Part shown: one piece after another, positions 21,421 through 31,638 of the stretch
Numbering within the stretch: the stretch's first letter is position 1
Layout: the number at the start of each line of letters is the position of its first letter
Source: Mauremys mutica
Taxonomy: Eukaryota; Chordata; Testudines; Geoemydidae
Assembly (NCBI RefSeq): GCF_020497125.1
Contig: NC_059082.1
Location: 62,512,948-62,576,947 of the forward strand
Direction: 5' to 3'
Length of the DNA stretch: 64,000 bases
Position numbers and translations under genes: made by a program
The notes under the pieces: model-generated
Told to the model about the DNA's origin: nothing
The model's input: only the letters and a program-made list of their open reading frames with translations
Database searches by the model: none

Positions 21421-24400
21421 GATATATTAATTAACATACGCACTGATGCAACACAGTGATGGGGCCCATATAAGTACTTACAGAGATTATTATATTCAGT
21501 ATGGTAGAGTACAAAGGGAAACACAGCAAAGGGAAACCCTTCAACAGGAGCAGGAAAAGCATATTTAAATATCCTTTAATCTCTAGCAGGAATCTGGGAT
21601 CTTTTCATCACCGTACAGCATGACTAAAAAACAAGGCAGAGCATTAAAGAATGATGCAACCAGCTCAAGGAAAACCATAACATCTTGGTTTCTCGAAGAT
21701 CTATGCATTGCTGAAGGACCTTGACATTAAAAAACAGGAAGATGGCCAGCAGCCACGCCGATAGCAAAGTTACAAAAACAGCTTGAAGGTGTGTGATTAG
21801 TAGCACCCAGAGAAGTCAGAGAGTAGTGTCTGCGCTCTTGATTTTATACTAGAAGTATTCTCAAGTAAAGCACTGTATGAACAGGAGAGACAATGCAAAA
21901 ACATGACTTAGCTATCATGGAAAGAGAACCAAGATCAAGAACTATGGCAGAGACGTAAAAATAATCACCCCAATCACGTATAGTCTTATCACCGCACACC
22001 CCAGGCTGTGCTTGTAAAGTATAGTGAACAGAGCTAGACAAAATACTTCCATCAAAACTAGGTTTCTCTAGAAAATACCTTTTTGACCTAACCAAAAATG
22101 TTCATAGAGAAGTGTTGCCTTCTCTCCCTTTACAATCCTTCCTCCCTTTTCCAATGGGGAAAAGGATTAAAATAGTGAGTGAAAATGTTAGGGGAAGGGA
22201 GAAATAAAAATAAATGAATTAAGTTTAGTTTTGTTTCAAATTTTTTGTCAAAACCCCAAAGTTGCAGGGAAAAGTTAGTGTTTTAAAACGTTTTCACAAA
22301 ACATTTGCCTAGATCTAGTCATGTGATGCTGCATAACAACTACCTCTGCCCCTACTAGCTGGGACATTGGGCCTGATGATCTTTATACTGTTCTCTCCAT
22401 AGGCCGAACTAATGATGCTGCTTCTTTGCCTCACAGGATTGATGCCAGATTCTACACTACCTCACATAGTCAATTTGCACCTGTCCAACACGTATACAGA
22501 ATGAAATCCAGATCAAACTTCTCTGGGAGCTATCTTTTGCACCCACTGTGCATTGGTATCAATAACTACACAAGGTGCAGGGCAGTGGTGAGTCAGGCCT
22601 CAGTGGTTTACAAGTTAAATTTGTTAATCCGGTTCCTGGGGCCACAGACATGCAGTTCGCTGGTGATTATTTGCTATTGTGACTTTTTCCTGGGTTGGAA
22701 TGTGGAGAATGGAGGGTGCTGGATAGGAGATGATAGGATTAGCCTGAAGAGTGTAATGGATTCTGCTAGAAGAAGCTTGCTGGTGTCACAGCCTGGTATA
22801 ATGGAAGGTATAGCTTTACAAGGCTTCTATACTGGTGCTTAACGGCCTACAGCAGCTCTGCTTTTAGATGTCAGTTTTGGTAACACTTTGTGCTTTCAAT
22901 GCTCCGTAAAGCACACACGCTGTAGCGTGTAAAACAGAACCTGGGAAAGTATAAACAGTGCATGCTTGAAGCATGCCAACAGTACTCGTTTGCTCTAAGT
23001 TGCAGCAAATAATTAGTGTGAAACAAAAAATTGAACTAAGAGGTCCAAAGGCACTAAAATTAGTAACATGCCAGAGGAGAACATGGCCATAGCCGAAGGC
23101 AAGGAAACAGTTGATGGATGTTGTGATTATGGCAGCCAAAAGATAAATCCCCTATTCCCCACGCTGAATTCTGTTTAACAAATAAATTAGTAATGTCGTC
23201 AATAGCAGCAGCAGCAGTTCCACTGTGGCTGACTTAGAAGGGGTGAGACAGGATGATATAACCTTGACTTAATGGGACTCTAACAGCTGGTTCAGGTATA
23301 GAGTGGTTGAGGGTCGCACGCTGCTGCTATTTCTGTACTACTGCTCCCATTGTCATTCCAGCAGCTGTATGTAGTGGTGGGGGGCGGGGAGGCTGTTCTT
23401 GCTCTCACTCTGAGATGCTTCACTGGCTATTTTTACACTGATGTGCCCTTTTCCTCCCTTTGTATATTTGAATGGCCCCCGCTGAAGTTTCTATGAAAGA
23501 GAAGGGGAACTATCCATAGCAAACCAATTGAACTGGTGCCTTTAATTCAGAGCTTAGTGACGTCCACTTCCAGCCAGCTCCCTTTGAGGCACCTTGATCC
23601 TGCGTGAGGAGGGAGGGTATATTCCTTAATGCTGAGGGCAGAAACCACACTTGTGACTTGCCCTTCTGGCGCACACACAAGAGGCGGCAAAAGCTCTCTG
23701 TGACCTCTCTGATGGTACTAGGTAGACCAAGCCAAATGCAGGCAGGTGCACTGCAATATGTCCAGTTGAGTCTGCATTTGCCACACCATTTTTATTGGTG
23801 TTCTGAACATCTCTGGAGAAAAAGCTTCCTGCTATCTCAAGCAATGAAATAGTTTTATTATATGAGGAAAAACATATCAAGGAGGATGTAGATTGAAACT
23901 ACGACATCAGTTTTACTGATCAGCCCTTGATCATAGTGGATTTGAACCCAGGTTTCAAAGAGATGAAAGCCTGGGGCTAGTATTCTATGTTTACTGATGT
24001 TAGTGGTAAAACTCCCATTGATTCCAATGGTGCAAGATGAGGGCTGTAGTGCATTCACCCCGTGCGTGCATCACTATGTACCTCACTCCCACTTTCTGAT
24101 TTTTATGTTTAAGTGAAATCTAATAGACTGGATGTCTTGACAGGCTCAGGATAGTACTGGAAGGTGTGATAGCTCATCTTATTTTAAAACAAATCATATT
24201 GCAGCAGAAACTTATTCCTGAATCATATACATTTGCTTAATTGAAAAAGATAACGGGAACCTAGATATGTTTCCAGAGGCTTGTATGCCTAGGAAGCCAA
24301 GATGTTATAAAAAGATTGGGTGGGCTATAGCTTACAGCAGTCATTTACATTTTAAGCATTATGAGCAGCAATTCTAGCCCAGGAACGATATAATTGACAA

Positions 24401-24510
24401 AGGCCTCTGTGTTCTCAGATATTCACCATAGTTCTGTAGAAGAATAGAGTCAGATTTTGTAAGAATCCACTGTTACAGCAGACTGAATTCTCTATGATAG
24501 ACAAATGTAC
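21421..24510. other. no recognised gene; loose AT-rich repeat near 22220-22320
   Basis: Several open frames of 70-140 codons (for example 22426-22842 plus) lack motifs. A CAGCAGCAGCAG run lies near 23200. 24000-24040 has a CCCATTGATTCCAATGG palindromic motif, which recurs in variant form near 45555 and 49400 and is a frequent piece of old amniote repeats. Confidence 0.35.
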
Positions 24511-24520
24511 AATTAATAAC

Positions 24521-24686
24521 GTCAAGTATCAGAGGGGTAGCCGTGTTAGTCTGGTTCTGTAGAAGCAGCAAAGAATCCTGTGGCACCTTATAGACTAACA
24601 GATGTTTTTGCAGCATGAGCTTTCGTGGGTGAATACCCACTTCTTCGGATGCAAGTAGTGGAAATTTCCAGGGGCAGGTAAATATA
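24521..24686 (-). repeat. Penelope-like pLTR, downstream copy
   Basis: 166 bp, identical to 24791-24956 except one base in the GAGCTTTCGTGGG context (here C, there T). It overlaps the final GT of the target-site repeat, so the exact end is ambiguous by two bases. Confidence 0.8.
24607..24657 (-). ncRNA. hammerhead-like motif in the downstream pLTR
   Basis: The minus strand reads TTGCAT, CCGAAGA (one change from CUGANGA), a 6-bp stem GTGGGT-ATTC-ACCCAC, GAAA, and mini-stem AGC-TCAT-GCT. The GAAA is intact. The base after GCT is G, which is not permitted at the cleavage position, and stem I is weak. Probably inactive. Confidence 0.4.
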
Positions 24687-24790
24687 AGCAAGCAAGAAGC
24701 AAGCTAGATATCTGTCTGTATTTGTGCAAGTTTCTTCATGAGGTTGATGGATTTCCACTCCATACGGCTAAATGCAGTGCCTTGCATGGT
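24687..24790 (-). pseudogene. Penelope-like ORF 5' stub fused to 3' UTR
   Basis: On the minus strand the sequence after the first pLTR encodes a short segment (MEWKSINLMKKLAQIQTDI) that fits the start of a Penelope-like open frame as I recall it from turtle elements. It stops at once and passes into TAGCTTGCTTCTTGCTTGC, the region before the 3' pLTR. The entire reverse transcriptase and endonuclease region is missing. The assignment rests on position and recall, not on a domain. Confidence 0.4.
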
Positions 24791-24956
24791 GTCAAGTATC
24801 AGAGGGGTAGCCGTGTTAGTCTGGTTCTGTAGAAGCAGCAAAGAATCCTGTGGCACCTTATAGACTAACAGATGTTTTTGCAGCATGAGCTTTTGTGGGT
24901 GAATACCCACTTCTTCGGATGCAAGTAGTGGAAATTTCCAGGGGCAGGTAAATATA
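24791..24956 (-). repeat. Penelope-like pLTR, upstream copy
   Basis: Near-identical partner of 24521-24686. Its hammerhead-like GAAA is AAAA because the CpG there reads TG on the plus strand. Confidence 0.8.
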
Positions 24957-25025
24957 CCCCTCTGATACTTGACACCACGAAAGCTCATGCTGCAAAAACA
25001 TCTGTTAGTCTATAAGGTGCCACAG
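24957..25025 (+). repeat. inverted Penelope-like fragment
   Basis: In plus sense it joins the pLTR 3' end (CTCTGATACTTGACAC) to the pLTR interior starting at CACGAAAGCTCATGC and running to GGTGCCACAG. It is therefore a tail-to-head junction between two pLTR pieces, placed in the opposite orientation to the main element. Confidence 0.75.
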
Positions 25026-25037
25026 AATTAATAACGT

Positions 25038-26344
25038 GTTTCTCCCACACACTACCTTATTTCCCCGAGAATCAAAATAGATTCCTCTATAATCATGATA
25101 GATGTCTTTGCATGTTGCCCAGCAGCCAAATTAAATGTGTTATTTTTATTCTTAATTCATACAGAAGGGAGAGAACTGAGAATAAATAACAATCCATTAA
25201 TTAAATCTCATGGGCACACAGATTGCCTCAAATGGCAAAGAAAAATATTTTTTCCATAACTGCTATCCTATGCTAAATGCCTCATAATTGCTATTCAAGA
25301 ATAGATCAAGGGTTTGTTTTTCTAACATCTTCTTTGTTTCTATTTGTGATCAGATTGCAAATTAGGGTGCACTGTACCTTTACTTTCAACATCACTGCAG
25401 AAGTCCTTGGGTTCATACACAGGGTCAAGGCCAAAAGATATATGGATCTTAAAGCCATCTCTAGAATTGGTTGGCCAGACAATGGTAATTATCTTTTGAA
25501 AAGATCTTCAAAGTTTCAAACATTTGTTTTTGTTCAACATCAGAATGAAAACCAAGCCTTTCAAAAGTTCTCATGAAACAGAATTTTGTCAAAATGGCAG
25601 CTTTCTGATCGAAAAGGTCAGGTTTTAATTTTGGGTCTCTCTTTATAGAGCATGTTTGACTCCTTTACTGCTCCTAGTACCTGGGAGATTCAAGTCAACC
25701 TCAAATCAAATAAAAAGGATCTTCATTAGAGGTGTGGTATGAAGCTTCCATTCACAACTGTATGGAGGGATAGAGAAGTCGTAATGTAGCTCTGACATAC
25801 CTCCATAATCCCTATAGCGTCCGGGCTGTTCCTGTGAATGCCAAACCATCTGCGCAGTTGTATTTCCCATTGAAGTAAGGAAACAAAACAGTAGGAGCCT
25901 GTTCTTTAAACAGAAAGATTCTAAATCAAATTCTAACTCATCAAACCCATATTATTGTAAAGAAATTGTCTTATATTTCATACATAGAAAAAAGAGACTA
26001 GGCTCAATGAACAATGATGAAACTTGAGTGATGTATTCTCCGAATTACATAAGAGGGGCCTCAAGATCAGCTGAGCTGGAACAGAACACCACATCATTAA
26101 AAAAATGTATGTAGATAAAGATAGACAGAGGAATAACATGGAGAACTGAAATCCATACACACCTCATGTACATATACAAATCATTACATGTATATTTCTC
26201 CAGGTCTTTCCAGTGCATCTTCTGCTCTCTTTGTCTTGTACACTGTACGTTATTTGGGGCCTTCACTTGATACAGCACTGAGCACACTGTCACTATGTTA
26301 ATGTTTGTTAACAATAATGATATTATCAAGGAGGGAGGAACACA
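25038..26344. other. no recognised gene; loose AT-rich repeat near 25480-25640
   Basis: The 99-codon frame at 25277-25576 has no known motif. The AAAATTTTGTC-like text at 25560-25640 matches the loose old-repeat pattern noted elsewhere. Confidence 0.35.
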
Positions 26345-27418
26345 AGCCAGAAAAGAAAAAGAACAGGTCCAAGAATATTTAAATAAGTTAGATGTAGTCA
26401 AATTGGCAGGGCCTGACAAAATTAACATTTGGATATTTCAGGAACTAGCTGAAGTAATCTCAGACCCATTAACAATTATCTTCAAGAACTCATGGAGCAT
26501 GGGTGAGGTCCCAGAGGACTGAAAAGGGCAAATATAGTAGCTATCTTGAAAAGGGGGAAATAAAGAGGACCCAGGGAATTATTGACCTGGAAAGATACTG
26601 GAACAAATTATCAATCAATCAGTCTCAAGGATCATAGGGTGATAAGAAATAGCCAACATAGATTTGTCAAGAACAAATCATGCCAGACCAACCTAATTTC
26701 CTTTTTTGAGAGGGTTACTGGTCTAATGGATAGGGAGAAGCAGCAAACACCTTGAGTTTAGAAAGGCTTTGGACAGTCCCACATGACATTCTCATAAACA
26801 AACTAGGGAAATGTGGTTTTGATGAAACTATTATAAGGTGGGTGCATAACTGGTAGAAAAACTATACTCAAAAAGTAGTTATTAATGTGGGATGTGATTG
26901 TCCTGCTCTACTTGGCATTGGTGATGCCTTAGCTGGAGTACTTTGTTCAGTTTTGGGCAAAAGCGATTTGTCCACATCTTTGAGACAGTCTAGAATAGAG
27001 CTACAAAAATTATAAAATGTTTAGAAATCCTGACCTATGGGGAAAGGTTAAAAAACTGGGCATGTTCAGTCTTGAGAAAAGAAGACTGAGGAGGGGGACC
27101 TGATAACAGTTTTTAAATATGTTGAGGGCTGTCATAAACAGCACGGTAATCAAGTGTTCTCCTTGTCTGCCGAAGGTATGAAAAGCAACTGGCTTACTCT
27201 GCAGCAAGAGAGATTTAGGTTAGATATTAGGAAAAGCTTTCTAACTATAAAGATAATTAAGTACTGGAATAGGTTATGAAGGGAGGTTGTAGACGCCCCA
27301 TCACTGGAGGTTTTAAAGAACACCTGTAGCCTTGATTTACTTGTTCCAGCCTCACCATGGAGTGATGAACTAAATGACCTCTCAAAGTCCCTTCCAGCTC
27401 TCCATTTCTATGATTCTG
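26345..27418 (+). pseudogene. CR1 LINE ORF2 (reverse transcriptase) remnant with 3' end
   Basis: An open stretch to 26522 encodes ...KLAGPDKINIWIFQELAEVI, then SDPLTIIFKNSWSMGEVPED, the CR1 reverse transcriptase motif 'GPDxI...L..la..ls.PL..iF..Sw..G.vP'. Downstream the frame is lost, but nucleotide matches continue: a QHGF-region echo, GGAAAGGTTAAAAAACTGGG, TTAGGTTAGATATTAGGAAA, and the 3' end AAGTCCCTTCCAGCTCTCCA followed by TTTCTATGATTCTG at 27418. CR1 encodes an endonuclease and reverse transcriptase for target-primed retrotransposition. This copy lacks the endonuclease, has internal deletions (around 26580-26880) and many stops. Long dead. Confidence 0.8.
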
Positions 27419-28453
27419 AAGTAGATTAATAAATCAACCTTCCCACAATTTTCAAAGACACAAAAGTGTATGGTGGCTCCCTAGAACATGGCAGATGCAC
27501 CCAATGTGATATAAAGCGCTATAAACAAAGACAGCAGATTCAAGTACATACAAATCACTTCTTCAAATTAGACCTTTGGTTATTTAACGGCCAACGTGCT
27601 TGAGAGTTTCCTTCTTACCCTGAGTTTTGAGGAGGTCTTAGGAGTTGCACCCATGGTTTAACTGCCCCTCCCCACACAAAAATATATGGATATAAGTTCA
27701 CCACCACTACCCCCAGCTCATTTTCCTACTTAAAAAACTTTCAAAGCTTTCCACCAATCAGATTTCTTCCCAGCTGAACGAAGTCCAGCTGAAGATCATG
27801 TATCAGGCCCAGGCCTCTTTAGAGCACTAAGGCAAAAAGTGATCATTTCAACCAATTGTAAAATTTATTACTGCAAGCCCCACTGGGAAGTAACTAGATC
27901 CCTCTTTATTTCAACATATGCCAATAGGCCTTTGATTGCCTGGAATGGCCTTTTTTCCCCTCTGGTCAATCTGGATTTAGCAAAGGATTCAGCAGCTAGA
28001 TATAAATGCCATACAAGGACAAAAGAAGTTTCAGAAATTCATCTTCTCTACAAGCCCTTACAGAAAACTTTGAGGTGGAACACCACAAGGATTTAGCATA
28101 ACTAAGGTCAATTCTATCAAAAATATCATACATTTATGCAACAAAAAATGGATTTCAGTCAATCATAGCTTAGAAAAATGCAATGTTAGCTTAAGTCTCT
28201 TGTAACCAAATGAGACTGATAACCTTTATTGACACAATGTTCAAGCTTTACAGAGAAGTCTTATCAAATTTAACAGAAAATTATGGCCTCTCTGTAGGTC
28301 TTTGTGGATCCTTCCTATAGAATTTAATAGAGAATTATATTCCATCAAAATAATGCTATACGATGGTTTTAAAAACCTACAGAAATAATCTCTATTCAAA
28401 ATATACCAAATATTCTATACTCTATTCTCTAGGTTAAGTAATTTGTACTAAAC
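27419..28453. other. no recognised feature
   Basis: AT-rich, no motif-bearing frame. An 85-codon frame at 27839-28096 is not recognisable. Confidence 0.4.
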
Positions 28454-28467
28454 CTTGTTGGTTTTGT

Positions 28468-28587
28468 AGAAGCAGCAAAGAATCCCGTGGCACCTTATAG
28501 ACTAACAGACGTCTGTTAGTCTATAAGGTGCCACAGGATTCTTTGCTGCTTCTACAGAACCAGACTAACACGGCTACCCCTCTGATA
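28468..28587 (+). mobile_element. 5'-truncated Penelope-like fragment with inverted leader
   Basis: A 120-bp insertion bounded by a perfect 14-bp direct repeat CTTGTTGGTTTTGT (28454-28467, 28588-28601). 28468-28510 is an inverted piece and 28511-28587 is the forward pLTR end. The two meet head to head at AACAGAC|GTCTGTT, giving 43-bp arms with one mismatch. Same family as 24523-25025. Non-coding. Confidence 0.75.
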
Positions 28588-28601
28588 CTTGTTGGTTTTG
28601 T

Positions 28602-28934
28602 CCCTATTAAAATTAATTCTGTGAGATTTTTTGTAGAGGAGGCACTCACCACTGGACATGCCCCCTCACAGCTTCCTTCAGGGCTGTGGTTCACTGGGTT
28701 CCCCCTGGAATTCTGCAACAAATCCCCAAAGTGTGAAAACTTAAAACACTTTTGCCCTTCCCAGACTTGAGCTTCAGTCTTTCACAAGTCTTCCCTGATA
28801 CGCCGCCCCTCAGCCGAACACCATCGGCCCAGGGCTGCCTCCGTGGAGATGTGCCCGTATTTTGAGACCTCCTGCAGGGGGTAACTCTCCACCTGGGGCA
28901 TCTCCCAGTTCTGGTCTCTCCTGACAGCTCTCAG
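28602..28934. other. unidentified GC-moderate block
   Basis: The minus strand stays open over 28782-29081, but the product has no motif I know and the frame runs into CR1 sequence. Possibly decayed retroelement sequence, and no terminal repeats were found. Confidence 0.3.
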
Positions 28935-30070
28935 GCTGCTCTCAGAAAGGGGTAGAAGTAGAGGTAAAGGTGGTAGGGTAGCATTGTACATCAATGATGT
29001 ATTAACCATAAAGAAACAAGAAGTGATAGTGTGGACAAAACAGAATTTGTTTGGGTCAAAATCATTTTGGGGAAGAATCATAAAAGGGACTCTATTGGGA
29101 TAGTGTTAGGAGACTGCTATAGACTCCCAGGGTTGGACTTGGGTATGGATAGAGATCTCTTTAATATTATTAGAAAGATAAGTATTACTGGGTTACAACT
29201 GGGTCATAATGGGAGACTTTAACTTCCTGGATATAGACTGGAGAACAATGCTAAAATACTGGCAGGGTCCAGTTAGTCCTGCTTGTGATAAATGACAGTT
29301 TTCTTTATCAAATAGTCACTGAATCAACAAGAGACGGTGTAATTTTAAACCTGGTTTTAGTCCATAGTGAGGACATCCAAGGTTATTTCCTATGACCAGC
29401 TCTTCTTTGATCTAGTGATTATAAGTTTAAATTAGATATAAGCATAATCAAAACCAGATAATCAACTTTACGTTTTGTATTTTTTTTTATTTCAAAAGGA
29501 AATCAAGGGAATTAGTTAAAGAAATCAACTGGATTGGAAAACTTGGAGACTTAAATGTGGAGGAAGCTTGTAATTTCTTTAAATCAATTGTACAAAAACC
29601 TCTATCTGCAATTTGTAACCAAAGCATGGAAAAAAACATGTAGGGAAAGATTCCAGAGCCAGCTGAATGAATAACCCCCTCAAAAATGTTATTAGGAGTC
29701 AGCAGAGAGCCTACAAAGAATGAAAAAAAATGGATTGATCAACAAAATAAGCTATATCTTGGAGGTTAGAAAATATAGGAATAAAGTGATAACTGCTAAA
29801 AGCCAACCTGAACTATCACTTGGCAAGGAAATTAAAACAAATAAGAATATGTTTAGTTATATAAATAAAAACAGAATAAGGAAGGATGAGGTTGGGTTGC
29901 TAGGCAGTGTAGAAGGGGAAAACACTAAGGATAATCTAAGTATAGTCCCAAAACTAAATGAATACGTTGCCTTGATCTATCAAGCAGACAACACAGCAAA
30001 ATGAATGCAAGAATTAAAACATGAAGTTGAATTCTTAACACAAGTAATAACCAATTATGCCACTTAACCA
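28935..30070 (+). pseudogene. CR1 LINE ORF2 (endonuclease region) remnant
   Basis: The plus strand encodes pieces of the CR1 apurinic-like endonuclease: VLGDCYRLPG near 29105-29134 (family 'vcyRpP') and MGDFNFLDIDW at 29208-29240 (family 'GDFN', holding catalytic Asp and Asn). Further on, 29720-30004 encodes a 94-residue stretch (KYRNKVITAKSQPELSLGKE, then NKNMFSYINKNRIRKDEVG) matching the linker between endonuclease and reverse transcriptase. Stops and shifts separate the pieces. The reverse transcriptase is not present downstream. The RT relic at 26345-27418 lies upstream in the wrong order, so it is a different insertion. Confidence 0.78.
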
Positions 30071-31087
30071 AGAGAGCTAGATGGGGAAAACTGGAACAAA
30101 GAAAAATCAAATGGCCTGCATGATTCTGAGTGGATTACAGTTTAGACTTGGAGGGAGCAGACAATGGGAGGCTAGCAAGAGAGCCATTACAATAAGCCAT
30201 TTGAAAGAAAAATCACTGCATGCTGCAGGATCTTCACTGTATCAATAGACAAATTCATGCCTATTTAGAAGATGCTTAACAAGTGATGAAGATGTGTTTA
30301 AATGTGTCTGAGGATGAAAAGGAAAATCAGTCAAAAGAAATACCTAGCTTGGATACTACAGCAGCAGAAGGCTGCTAATATAAAAGAAATTAGTGTCAAA
30401 GGATGACACTCAAGTACAGAAGACGTGACCAAAAAATAATTTCCTTTTTGTCCAAGTCAAGTAATTAGCAGGCAAAGAGGCATATGCATCTTTCCATCTC
30501 CCCAGCATGTAAATTACTCATTTTTCACACTCATTGAAAGTCAAATCAGTGCACATTCATACCCATTGTCTGTCACAGCTGAATTTATCCCACAGACTAA
30601 CCTGGGAGTTGCACCCACTTATTCAGGCTCCATCTACTGGGCTATAATCCTGGGCAAAGGAGGAACAGGAAGTGTGAATGGTGCACTATGAATGGAACGG
30701 AGGAGTAGGCACAGAAACACTCCCTTGGGAAGGTGAACAGATCATCACAATAAGACTGAAATGGACACTGGCTTACGGTAACTTCTTAATTTACTAGTCA
30801 AGGCTCTCTGCACAGAGCTCATCCCAATCTTGATTTGCCCTGAACCCCCTTTGGATAAGATTTCCCAACTGTCCAACAGTTTATCCAACAGGAGAGAAAA
30901 TTCTCCTCCTTATGTTGCAGGGCCCTGTCATCTCTCCACCCCAGTCTCCCACTCTCACTTCAGTCAGCTTTTTCCTGCCCAGCCATGTCTTCCCCTTCCC
31001 AGAATGGTTCTGCCCGTCTCCCAGAGAGCAGCCACAAGCAATAGCTCCCTGCTGTGGTCTGGCTGGGAACTATAGCTCCCCTTTTAA
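30071..31087. other. no recognised feature
   Basis: 30790-31087 is more GC-rich (CCCAGTCTCCCACTCTC-type) with two overlapping short frames lacking motifs. Nothing else is assignable. Confidence 0.35.
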
Positions 31088-31092
31088 CTTTC

Positions 31093-31283
31093 TGTTGTGT
31101 ATTTGGTTGTCATGGGTTTTGTTACTATGGCAACTGAGTTAGACTATTAAGGGATAGCTCAGCCGGTTTCAACCGGCTGAGTGAGCTCTCTGTGTCTGTA
31201 AATAAAATGGAGGTTTTGGTTAGCTGTCTGCTCTCTGGCCTCAAGTGATTGCTTCCTACACCGGCTGCCCCAAGGCTATAACA
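31093..31283 (+). repeat. 5' LTR of the gypsy element
   Basis: 191 bp, TGTTGTGTAT...CTATAACA. It contains an 11-bp-arm palindrome (31158-31181) around CCGGTTTCAACCGG, a weak TATTAAG box (31145-31151) upstream of it and AATAAA at 31201-31206. Confidence 0.95.
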
Positions 31284-31284
31284 C

Positions 31285-31302
31285 TGGCGACGAGGATGGG
31301 AT
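31285..31302 (+). other. primer binding site, tRNA-Ser type
   Basis: TGGCGACGAGGATGGGAT starts one base after the LTR and is complementary over 18 nt to the 3' end (CCA included) of vertebrate tRNA-Ser(GCT) as I know it. This tRNA would prime minus-strand DNA synthesis. Confidence 0.8.
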
Positions 31303-31407
31303 CCTGGTGCTGCTCCAGTAACAGAAGGAAGTAGAAGTCAAGGTAAAGACCAAACAAAGAAAAAAAGCTGCTTGTTTGCACTGACTGTGAAAGTGAAACT
31401 AAAAATC

Positions 31408-31587
31408 ATGGCTACTCTGACCAGGCCCCTGGAGCCTTTTGATGAGAATACAGAGCAGTGGCATGTGTATACTGAGCGTTTTGAGCTTTTTGGTATTGCA
31501 AATGACATTACAGAAGCGAAGAAGGTGCCAATATTCTTAACTGTTGTAGGGGCTAAAACCTACTCTCTGCTACAGAGAGTAGCCTGA
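31408..31587 (+). pseudogene. gypsy gag, N-terminal part
   Basis: An ATG at 31408 opens a 59-residue frame beginning MATLTRPLEPFDE, with W-HVYTERFELFGIAND, the usual start of gypsy Gag ('F....W..y..rle.ff..n'). I chose this ATG over the upstream in-frame one at 31372 because family proteins start just before this motif. Gag forms the particle that packages the RNA. The frame ends at a TGA (31585-31587) inside a 31-bp tandem duplication, and the rest of Gag continues in another frame from 31625. Confidence 0.8.
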
Positions 31588-31638
31588 GAGTAGCCTGTTA
31601 AGCCTGAGAGTAGCCTGAGAGTAGCCTGTTAAGCCTGA
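31577..31638 (+). repeat. 31-bp tandem duplication inside gag
   Basis: Two perfect adjacent copies (31577-31607, 31608-31638), each containing GAGTAGCCTGA and TTAAGCCTGA. Since 31 is not a multiple of three, the second copy changes the frame. The unit also carries TGA and TAG in the gag frame. Confidence 0.93.

Larger units (their letters stand above)
24523..25025 (-). mobile_element. internally deleted Penelope-like element: pLTR, stub, pLTR plus inverted fragment
   Basis: A 503-bp insertion flanked by a perfect 12-bp direct repeat AATTAATAACGT (24511-24522, 25026-25037). On the minus strand it has an inverted leading piece (25025-24957), a first pLTR (24956-24791), a 104-bp internal stub (24790-24687) and a second pLTR (24686-24521). 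The pLTRs differ at one of 166 bases. This arrangement of direct terminal repeats with an inverted piece at the 5' side is the hallmark of Penelope-like elements. The reverse transcriptase and GIY-YIG endonuclease are absent, so it could move only with help. The very small pLTR divergence points to a fairly recent event. Confidence 0.72.

Noticed and set aside
26345..30070. one rearranged CR1 covering both LINE relics
   Set aside because: The reverse transcriptase and 3' end lie upstream of the endonuclease part, both on the plus strand. Two separate insertions explain this better.
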